Below, in pieces: positions 9,301 to 11,949 of a stretch of DNA of 11,949 bases. The stretch spans positions 1 to 11,949 of the forward strand of contig CAMLML010000106.1 of NCBI GenBank assembly GCA_946481095.1. The letters are read 5' to 3'. The notes below the pieces were generated by a model that worked only from the letters and a program-made list of their open reading frames with translations, did no database searches and was not told the origin of the DNA. Source of the stretch: an uncultured Cellvibrio sp. GTDB taxonomy: Bacteria; Pseudomonadota; Gammaproteobacteria; Pseudomonadales; Cellvibrionaceae. A program made the position numbers and the translations under genes. The first letter of the stretch is position 1. Each line of letters begins with the position of its first letter.

Positions 9301-11949
9301 CTTAATAAAATTGTTTTGACGGAATCCTTTGGCACCTATGGTATTGATTCAGTCATGACCTTGAATATTACCAGGAAGTTATCCGGGATATTCGGCGAAT
9401 TGCCAAAGACTTTATTTTTTGAGTATCAAAATGTGAAGGCTTTGAGTGATTATTTTGTGAAACAGCATATCGCAGTGATTGCACAGAAAATCAATCAGGA
9501 TAAAAACCATAATCCGCATGTAAAAGTGGATCAATTTGTTGCACAGCATTCATTACCAGGCAAGTCAATCCATGCGATAAAACATAACCGCCGACAAACA
9601 CTGATGTCCAGCAAACAATCAGTTCACATTAACAACAGGGAACCTGTTGCGATTATTGGTTTGGCGGGTCGATATCCTGATGCAGAAAATATTCAGGAAT
9701 TCTATCGAAATTTATTGGCTGGTCGCGATTCCATTCAGGAAATTCCGGAATGGCGCTGGGATAACAAAAAATATTTTAACAAAAATCGCCATGCGACAGG
9801 TAAGAACTACAGTCAATGGGGTGGTTTTATCGAACACGCCGATCAATTTGATCCTTTGTTTTTTAATGTGTCACCAACTGACGCAATCACAATGGATCCA
9901 CAGGAAAGATTGTTTTTGGAATCCAGTTGGAATTGCATAGAAGATGCGGGCTATACAAAAACACAAATGGCAAATTCCAGAACAGGTGTGTTTGCCGGCA
10001 TTATGTGGAGTCACTATCATTTTAGTGGCATAGATACTGAACCTGTACAAAGTAAAAAATACCCGGAATCCAATTACGCATCAGTCGCCAATCGGGTTTC
10101 CTACTGGTTTGGATTCACCGGCCCCAGTATGACGATCGATACCATGTGTTCGTCGTCATTGACTGCAATTCATCTGGCTTGTGAAGCCATACGCAATAAT
10201 CAATGTGAAATGGCGATTGCAGGCGGAGTTAATTTAACTCTGCACCCTTACAAGTATTTGCAATTATCAGGCTCACAATTTTTATCAACAGACGGGCGTT
10301 GTCGCAGTTTTGGTGAAGGTGGTGATGGCTATGTTCCAGGTGAAGGTGTGGGCAGTGTATTGTTAAAACCTTTATCAAAAGCACTGGCAGATAAAGACCA
10401 TATCTACGGTGTGATCAATGCCAGTTCAATTAATCACGGTGGAAAAAGTAACGGATACAATGTTCCCAATCCACAAGCGCAGGCTGCATTAATTCGCGAA
10501 GCAATTGATCAGTCAAGTATTAATCCTGCCGATATTTCCTATATAGAAGCTCATGGTACCGGTACACCTTTAGGTGATCCCATTGAGTTGCAAGGGCTGA
10601 AAAAGGCCTTTGATGGAATAGAGGCACCTGTAAGCTGTGCATTGGGTTCTGTCAAATCCAACATCGGGCATCTGGAAGCCGCTTCAGGAATTGCAGGGTT
10701 AACCAAAGTTTTGTTGCAAATGAAAACGAAAAAATTATTTCCTTCATTGCATGCAGAAACATTAAATCCCAATCTGGATTTTGCAAATTCTTCATTCAGG
10801 GTTAATACACAGCTTGATGCCTGGCAGCCTGAAAATAATCGCCTGGTGGCGGGTATCAGTTCATTTGGTGCTGGTGGCAGTAATGCATTTTTATTGGTGG
10901 AAGCAGGCACATCAAATAAACCTTTAATCAATTCATCGATTGATTATCCTGTTGTTGTACCTATATCAGCGCGCAATGAAGATTCGCTGATTCAGTATCT
11001 GCAAAAGCTGATTGATTTCCTGGACGATATAAAAACAGGACAATCACTTTTCGCCAATACCCATGATTTTGCCAGCATTGTTAAAACCTTGCAGACAGGA
11101 AAAACAATATTCCAGTCGCGTATTGCGATTATCACCAGATCTCTTGATGACCTGCTCAGTAAATTAAAGGCTGCGATTGCAGGTGATCAATCAGTAACAG
11201 GAATCTATCGTGGTTTTGCTGAAATGGAGATGATGGAAGAAGGGATTTATGATGAAATCGATTCGTCCATGATTGATATCGAAAAATTAAATATTCTTGC
11301 CAGCTATTGGGCAGAGGGTGGTAACGTCAATTTTGCAAAAATATTCAACCATATCGATGGTTGTAAAATTCCATTGCCTACTTATTGTTTTGACAAAAAA
11401 TCCTATTGGTATAAAGGAAATTCACTGTCTTTTGAAAAAATAGCAGTGACAGAAGAAACGGGTTATTCACGTCTATTAACCAATCAATTGTTGTTGGAGT
11501 CGGTGGATTTTGAAAGAAGCACCCAAAATGGGCTGACATTTAAATCCAGATTTACCATGGAGCATGAAGTGGTATTTAATCATCAATTTGATGGTCGTGA
11601 ATTATTACCGGGTGCTGCTTATATTGTGATGTTGAAGGAAGCCCTGGATTCCTTTGATCTTAAATCAAAAAATCAATTATCCAATGTGCGTTGGCAATCT
11701 CCAATATTTGTTGATTCACCTGTCGATGTATTTACCACCATTGAGCGGCATCAGGAAGATTGTCGATATAAAATATGGACTGATGGAGATCGTCCTCGCG
11801 TTCATGGTGTTGGTGAGTTACATCACAGCAATGCATCCATCAGTATTGATTGGTCGCGGTTGAATGAAAAACAGTTGACCAGTTCGATTAGCCAAAATGA
11901 TTTTTACGAATTGTTTAACCAATATAACCTGGCTTATTCGGGACCTTAC
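385..11949 (+). CDS. Trans-AT modular type I polyketide synthase, N-terminal 3855 residues (3' end beyond window)
   Basis: Giant multidomain enzyme that extends a polyketide chain by decarboxylative condensation and processes each beta-keto group. Domain order with rough residues: docking helix 6-30; KS1 40-467, linker, DH1 643-916, KR1 927-1405, ACP1 1435-1515; KS2 1571-2001, linker, DH2 2183-2455, KR2 2469-2924, ACP2 2951-3029; KS3 3086-3508, linker, DH3 from 3697, cut at 3855. No AT domain or GHSxG motif lies between any KS and DH, so malonyl units must be supplied in trans. There is no MT, ER or TE in the visible part. The frame is unbroken from ATG 385, which has AAAGGA at 8-base spacing and an upstream in-frame stop at 340. 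Starting directly with a KS means the chain is received from another subunit. All KS triads, both KR catalytic sets and both ACP serines are intact, so the enzyme looks functional. The family assignment is very secure, but the natural product cannot be named from this fragment. Confidence 0.97.
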   Translation, partial: MSQISDQKRLELAYKKILKLEEKLKDHTESKAQSLDSSQIPVAVIGAACRYPGGINNLADLWNQFANGNSSIGAIPAKRWDLAEIFSENRDEPNKTYCQYGSFFESIDEFDPHFFNISSKEAERMDPQQRLFLQGCWEAFEDAGYNDSRLSGVKCGVYAGSLNCDYTNVLNATPHEMDLFELMGTQASILSARISYLLNLKGPSITIDTACSSSLIAVELAVKAIQAGDIELALAGGVHLYITPNLYIMMSKAQMLSEDGNSKAFDNSANGFVPGEGMSVILLKRLDKAIADGDQIYGVILGGVSNQDGKTNGITAPSSLAQTQLQLEAYQKLNVSPASIGYMEAHGTGTKLGDPIEFEALSKSFRHYTDQSHFCALGSSKTNFGHTLSAAGVTGVLKAMLAMKHKKIPANLNFQTVNEHLDYENSPFYINNQLVDWPQPSASPRRSAVSSYGFSGTNAHLVMEEAPLITINQDVIEPSGYLILLSAKTESALVQKIADLCGWVEKNPEAKVKDISLTLMRGRCHFKYRTGFVVNSYQDLINQLKSWVPSKTKPDIKGVVSELLAKIVSANNVEPAEYRGNLQNLLNFYVAGQDAEWQTILASGARSISLPTYPFEKEKYWIKAKADSVNTGSHNSESAFSLVDVNESTLEVQCYKKTFTGDEFYLKDHMINLRKILPGVAYLEMARSSGNLCNIPHKVTRIENVVWRNPIEVSDGPQTVKISLHPVDDQVDFQIFSTLNNSVKGTIHCTGRLSYHALDLGESEKIDIDLLRKELPEFMSQKQCYDSFQEKGMLYGSSFKRILNLNFKNNRALASIEGRDNQKDIDALHPGIVDASMQAVLILVNQRLGNLHKHYLPHSMDSLEIYHPLTPRCYSVVTHRENLSGQDNAEYFDVTLTNEEGLILLKVSGLKLVQIKRTMDSMANVADYLYYRNIFTPAPLNTLDPVVYNQNLAGKNKPSLLLIGNAESFSRSIDLPLLQQYFSITSIKITSDNFQVNEDSIALSLNELDHVKLLLKELTVKNIKPEYVAWLDCRDKLIDGENENQVSTQLIQFQICMIRELLQSRLVSNIRFISTETKSQASIQSGASTTAFYKTLALENPGYLGKHIVFAEVENKGFFSQQLVNELLNAKFNPHLVMYKDKMRYKNHIEQITESSIPQSDVAIPVFKQDGVYLLTGGLKGIGFVLAKEIISQHDLHLVLTGRSPLTAEQQQALNTLNNPLQKGSVQYLQANVNSLQDLHNLKAAIISRYGKLNGILHCAGVKKDAFIFNKQNQDVIDVILPKINGTLNLDTVFHDQPLDFFILFSSIAAVFGNPGQADYAYANGFLDDFAVYRNSLVASGNARGKTLSINWPLWSEGGMQLDEVTSKSMHDLFGMLPIDARQGLRCIEVCLHLDESSVMHMYGDQQKTAKALKNWIHEDKQQKIALLNDLTDEQRERVKKETEHYFKLLISDEMKTPYEKLESDAPFEHFGMDSVVYMSLNKKLEEGFGKVSKTLFYEYQNIEALAEYFVKNYFLQLIEVTGINLKVENANSYVAPVISPIEEKSVDNINFVSDRFRKSYPSIDVRKNTDIAIVGISGRYPQSDNLEEFWKNLVDKKDCIEEIPLERWDHSAYFSEERGVAGKTYSRWGGFVKGHDEFDALFFNVSPKEASLIDPQERLFLQTSWQAIADAGYTGKSLSNCKVGVYAGVMWSQYQLLGVDPAYETQGSVPESLISSVANRVSYYFDFHGPSVGLDTMCSSSLTAIHMACEAIKSGEIDYALAGGVNLIVHPNKYLRLAQGNFASSDGRCRSFGAGGTGYVPGEGVGVVLLKSLEQAIADKDHIYGVIKASHINHGGKTNGYTVPNPVQQAELIKKSLEKAKINPEAISYVEAHGTGTELGDPIEITGLSQAYSAQSPKRQYCALGSVKSNIGHLESAAGVSGLTKILLQLKHDLLVPSLHCDQVNPNIDLESSPFYLQKELASWTGSLRNTGLPRTKRCAAISSFGAGGSNSHLIIEESPLRNKQIDHTKKTRIFIFSAKDESRLRGYINHFIRFLETEKEKVSLDDVAYTLQAGRDMEVERLAVIADNHDILIQQLKTYQSSLTAAGIFNANASGANKDNSFLPSGETGREYINSLIKHREFSKVAALWVQGAVIDWSLLQSGTQAYRIPMPVAPFQTSSFWINRRSDAVIANAIAHASLHSLIDQNISTFDQQAYTKTFKTSDAYLKHHRVLDKALLPGAAYFEIARVAAHLAGANHVSGFENVQWQNPLYVKEPIETAILLEPSTDKVVCEIVANNNWQQVYASGELILEKNNSIQLQNKKAAITNLRSSSATKTDASHFYEKLSIRGFQYSGVFKSLESIVIKGKELAASINNTSRSGDIHLSNIVVIDAAFQSLFALIEQLDPQSQTQYVPSFCNRLIYTEQDLSIASDLYGQLKYQDEETGNLVFDIHVCDENGNCLVAVHDFVVAAIANKALPIKTSAKPEVAYWVENWKTLPVTSAVVDYNKIYIDFGKKQPVGFKGLHLAPDTQFIQVDAQSIKADLSQVNSWKRILNQLTRNNEKPELQIVIATAADDHDHLLSEIFKTVKSLSISLMDNSSISFVHLTLLVEDYPFNPVKALTGMLKSLQQENSRIVCSSLEYAKDISDENLLNIINMDSSRRKTHGVSVMSRYRNEQFFVQQYIPVTASENPVRHLKTGGSYLITGGAQGIGKIVAEYLAKEYQANLILVGRSGHNESVSRLLQELKNLGSEAVYFSADVTNRDEMQSVIEKSLARLGCLNGVIHSAGCTRDSWIFNKTQADFDAVISPKIYGTRIIDEVTADLDLDIFVVFSSLASIIGNAGQTDYALANNYLDLFAHDRSQQVSKGERSGKTLAINWPYWAQGGMQLSADNLQKLREETGLMPLPNETGLAALEFCLAQHDTAQIAVSYGDSEILNNLFQDNHLNQAVSTAIHDVDNSIASEINTDDARSWVVNQIKSLISAETKWDLNKIVLTESFGTYGIDSVMTLNITRKLSGIFGELPKTLFFEYQNVKALSDYFVKQHIAVIAQKINQDKNHNPHVKVDQFVAQHSLPGKSIHAIKHNRRQTLMSSKQSVHINNREPVAIIGLAGRYPDAENIQEFYRNLLAGRDSIQEIPEWRWDNKKYFNKNRHATGKNYSQWGGFIEHADQFDPLFFNVSPTDAITMDPQERLFLESSWNCIEDAGYTKTQMANSRTGVFAGIMWSHYHFSGIDTEPVQSKKYPESNYASVANRVSYWFGFTGPSMTIDTMCSSSLTAIHLACEAIRNNQCEMAIAGGVNLTLHPYKYLQLSGSQFLSTDGRCRSFGEGGDGYVPGEGVGSVLLKPLSKALADKDHIYGVINASSINHGGKSNGYNVPNPQAQAALIREAIDQSSINPADISYIEAHGTGTPLGDPIELQGLKKAFDGIEAPVSCALGSVKSNIGHLEAASGIAGLTKVLLQMKTKKLFPSLHAETLNPNLDFANSSFRVNTQLDAWQPENNRLVAGISSFGAGGSNAFLLVEAGTSNKPLINSSIDYPVVVPISARNEDSLIQYLQKLIDFLDDIKTGQSLFANTHDFASIVKTLQTGKTIFQSRIAIITRSLDDLLSKLKAAIAGDQSVTGIYRGFAEMEMMEEGIYDEIDSSMIDIEKLNILASYWAEGGNVNFAKIFNHIDGCKIPLPTYCFDKKSYWYKGNSLSFEKIAVTEETGYSRLLTNQLLLESVDFERSTQNGLTFKSRFTMEHEVVFNHQFDGRELLPGAAYIVMLKEALDSFDLKSKNQLSNVRWQSPIFVDSPVDVFTTIERHQEDCRYKIWTDGDRPRVHGVGELHHSNASISIDWSRLNEKQLTSSISQNDFYELFNQYNLAYSGPY
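400..474 (+). other. N-terminal docking / coiled-coil helix of the PKS
   Basis: Residues about 6-30 are rich in Lys, Glu and Leu. Hydrophobic residues sit at 10, 13, 17, 20 and 24 (L, A, I, L, L), a clean 3-4 heptad spacing, directly before the first KS. In PKS subunits that start with a KS, such helices commonly serve as the acceptor docking element that pairs with the C-terminus of the preceding subunit. The amphipathic helix is seen in the sequence. The docking role is inferred from its position, and the docking class cannot be assigned by eye. Confidence 0.6.
502..1785 (+). other. KS1 ketosynthase domain (module 1)
   Basis: Condensing ketosynthase, residues about 40-467. It accepts the chain from the upstream ACP on its active-site Cys and condenses it with malonyl-ACP1. 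The triad is Cys211 (motif DTACSSS), His346 (EAHGTG) and His386 (NFGH). The spacings of 135 and 40 residues are standard for this family, and Lys381 is also present. It ends with the usual NAHLVMEE motif. It differs from KS2 and KS3 in several diagnostic stretches: DTACSSS instead of DTMCSSS, KTNFGHTLSAAG instead of KSNIGHLE, and NQDGKTNGITAPS instead of NHGGKTNGY. In trans-AT systems the KS sequence type follows the substrate, so the incoming chain probably differs from those seen by KS2 and KS3. Confidence 0.95.
1786..2250 (+). other. KS1-DH1 flanking linker with no AT domain
   Basis: About 155 residues (468-622). They begin with the LILLSAKTES strand-helix segment that follows KS domains and end with the SLPTYPFEKEKYW motif that normally wraps back onto the KS. 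A full acyltransferase would add about 300 residues with a GHSxG nucleophile motif, and none is present. This is the compact KS-flanking subdomain of trans-AT synthases, where the discrete AT is thought to dock. Confidence 0.85.
2311..3132 (+). other. DH1 dehydratase domain with altered HxxxGxxxxP motif (module 1)
   Basis: Double-hotdog dehydratase, residues about 643-916, expected to remove water from the beta-hydroxyacyl-ACP made by KR1. The catalytic His669 and Pro678 of HxxxGxxxxP are present, but the Gly is Leu673 (HMINLRKILP). The second catalytic motif DxxxQ is intact (Asp834, Gln838), and the YGPxF-like element reads YGSSF. Retention of His and Asp argues for an active enzyme. Loss of the motif Gly has been reported among DH-like pyran synthases, which usually also change the Asp, so this domain is an atypical DH rather than a clear pyran synthase. 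Confidence 0.88.
3163..4599 (+). other. KR1 ketoreductase domain, B-type (module 1)
   Basis: NADPH-dependent ketoreductase, residues about 927-1405, including the N-terminal structural half. The cofactor motif TGGLKGIG starts at residue 1176. The catalytic set is Lys1283, Ser1307, Tyr1320 and Asn1324, with exactly the family spacing (24 residues Lys to Ser, 13 Ser to Tyr, 4 Tyr to Asn). Asp1265, 18 residues before the Lys in the segment CAGVKKD, is the Asp that marks B-type reductases and predicts a D-configured hydroxyl group. The domain ends with the SINWPLWSEGGMQ segment common in trans-AT PKS. There is no methyltransferase between DH and KR or between KR and ACP. Confidence 0.93.
4687..4929 (+). 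other. ACP1 acyl carrier protein domain (module 1)
   Basis: Four-helix carrier domain, residues about 1435-1515. The phosphopantetheine attachment site is Ser1475 in FGMDSV, and the domain ends with the KTLFYEYQNIEALAEYF helix typical of trans-AT carriers. It is a single, non-tandem ACP and lacks the Trp a few residues after the Ser that is associated with beta-branching carriers, so no HMG-type branching is expected here. A linker of about 55 residues (4930-5094) with no recognisable domain joins it to KS2. Confidence 0.93.
5095..6387 (+). other. KS2 ketosynthase domain (module 2)
   Basis: Condensing ketosynthase, residues about 1571-2001, which takes the chain from ACP1 and extends it on ACP2. 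The triad is Cys1739 (DTMCSSS), His1874 (EAHGTG) and His1914 (SNIGH), at the standard 135 and 40 residue spacings, so it should condense rather than act as a non-elongating KS. It ends with GAGGSNSHLIIEE. It shares DTMCSSSLTAIH, NHGGK and KSNIGHLE motifs with KS3, placing the two in the same sequence type, distinct from KS1. Confidence 0.96.
6388..6888 (+). other. KS2-DH2 flanking linker with no AT domain
   Basis: About 165 residues. They open with the FIFSAKDES segment and contain a YTLQAGRDMEVERLA-like helix region common to trans-AT KS linkers. The final motif reads MPVAPFQTSSFW instead of the usual LPTYPFxxxxYW, a visible drift at the segment that packs on the KS. There is no GHSxG and no acyltransferase. 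Confidence 0.82.
6931..7749 (+). other. DH2 dehydratase domain with altered HxxxGxxxxP motif (module 2)
   Basis: Dehydratase, residues about 2183-2455. Catalytic His2212 and Pro2221 are present, but the motif Gly is Asp2216 (HRVLDKALLP). DxxxQ is intact (Asp2374, Gln2378), and the YGPxF-like element reads YSGVF. Introducing an acidic side chain beside the catalytic His is more radical than the Leu in DH1. Activity is still plausible because the His-Asp pair survives. Alternatives are reduced or altered activity, such as leaving the hydroxyl group or catalysing cyclisation or isomerisation. The sequence alone does not decide this. Confidence 0.87.
7789..9156 (+). other. KR2 ketoreductase domain, B-type (module 2)
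   Basis: Ketoreductase, residues about 2469-2924. The structural half begins near VAYWVENW. The cofactor motif TGGAQGIG begins at 2688. The catalytic set is Lys2793, Ser2817, Tyr2830 and Asn2834, at spacings identical to KR1. The B-type Asp is Asp2775 (SAGCTRD), predicting the same D-configured alcohol as KR1. The segment INWPYWAQGGMQL closes the domain. No methyltransferase or enoylreductase is inserted. Confidence 0.93.
9235..9471 (+). other. ACP2 acyl carrier protein domain (module 2)
   Basis: Carrier domain, residues about 2951-3029. The phosphopantetheine site is Ser2989 in YGIDSV. The C-terminal helix KTLFFEYQNVKALSDYF is nearly the same as in ACP1, consistent with module duplication. 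It is a single copy without the beta-branching Trp. The 56-residue linker to KS3 (9472-9639) is rich in Lys, His and Gln and shows no domain. Confidence 0.93.
9640..10908 (+). other. KS3 ketosynthase domain (module 3)
   Basis: Condensing ketosynthase, residues about 3086-3508. The triad is Cys3255 (DTMCSSS), His3390 (EAHGTG) and His3429 (SNIGH). The second spacing is 39 residues instead of 40, a single-residue deletion in the loop between the two His motifs. The closing NAHxxxEE motif is changed: residue 3502 is Phe (SNAFLLVEAG) and the second Glu is also lost. That His is structural rather than catalytic, so condensation is still expected. The sequence type matches KS2. Confidence 0.95.
10909..11412 (+). 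other. KS3-DH3 flanking linker with no AT domain
   Basis: About 168 residues without acyltransferase motifs. They start with VPISARNEDSL and end with LPTYCFDKKSYW, so the Pro of the usual PTYPF is Cys here. The middle holds an acidic stretch near 11223-11283 that is rich in Met, Glu and Asp and not obvious in the other two linkers. Confidence 0.8.
11473..11949 (+). other. DH3 dehydratase domain, N-terminal part, truncated by the window (module 3)
   Basis: The first 159 residues of a dehydratase (from about residue 3697). The HxxxGxxxxP motif is fully canonical here: His3733, Gly3737 and Pro3742 (HQFDGRELLP), unlike DH1 and DH2. The sequence ends at LAYSGPY, just at the YGPxF-like element. 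The DxxxQ half, and whatever follows it (KR, ACP, further modules), lie outside the window, so the full module 3 cannot be described. Confidence 0.88.

Noticed and set aside
385..11949. Frameshift or gene fragmentation
   Set aside because: Conserved motifs in all fourteen domain, linker and docking segments fall in the same reading frame, and no in-frame stop was found by reading the sequence line by line.
1..11949. CRISPR array, tRNA, rRNA or insertion sequence
   Set aside because: No regularly spaced repeats, tRNA-like cloverleaf sequence, rRNA motif or transposase was seen. Practically all of the window is PKS coding sequence.

Overview
This window is almost entirely the 5' part of one very large gene on the + strand, a modular type I polyketide synthase (PKS). 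The reading frame opens at ATG 385 and runs without an in-frame stop to the last base (11949). That gives 3855 complete codons, and the protein continues beyond the window. The organism is clearly bacterial. The moderately low GC content, mixed TTG/CTG leucine usage and trans-acyltransferase (trans-AT) architecture would suit a gammaproteobacterium or a symbiont with such clusters, but nothing visible fixes the taxon and this is a weak inference.

Layout. Bases 1-384 hold no convincing gene. The stretch is very AT-rich and contains a small dyad (266-278), a strong Shine-Dalgarno-like string with no sizeable ORF behind it (192-200), a weak promoter candidate and the ribosome site of the PKS gene. 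The protein then starts with a short amphipathic helix that looks like a docking or coiled-coil element, followed by three repeats of the same module plan. Module 1 is KS-linker-DH-KR-ACP (502-4929). Module 2 is KS-linker-DH-KR-ACP (5095-9471). Module 3 is KS-linker-DH, cut off inside the DH (9640-11949). There is no acyltransferase between any KS and DH, only the roughly 155-170 residue flanking linker typical of trans-AT synthases. No methyltransferase, enoylreductase, NRPS or thioesterase domain lies in the visible part.

How it works. The malonyl unit is expected to be loaded onto each ACP by a separately encoded AT outside this window. The protein begins with a KS, so the growing chain must come from an upstream PKS or NRPS subunit, probably docked through the N-terminal helix. 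All three KS domains keep the Cys-His-His triad and should elongate. Both complete KR domains keep the Lys-Ser-Tyr-Asn set and the Asp that marks B-type ketoreduction. All DH domains keep the catalytic His, and the two complete ones keep the Asp. The simplest product prediction is an unbranched, successively dehydrated (polyene-like) segment. The main uncertainty is that the first two DH domains lack the Gly of the HxxxGxxxxP motif (Leu and Asp instead), while the third keeps it. KS1 also belongs to a visibly different sequence type from KS2 and KS3, which suggests that the incoming starter chain differs chemically from the intermediates made within this protein.
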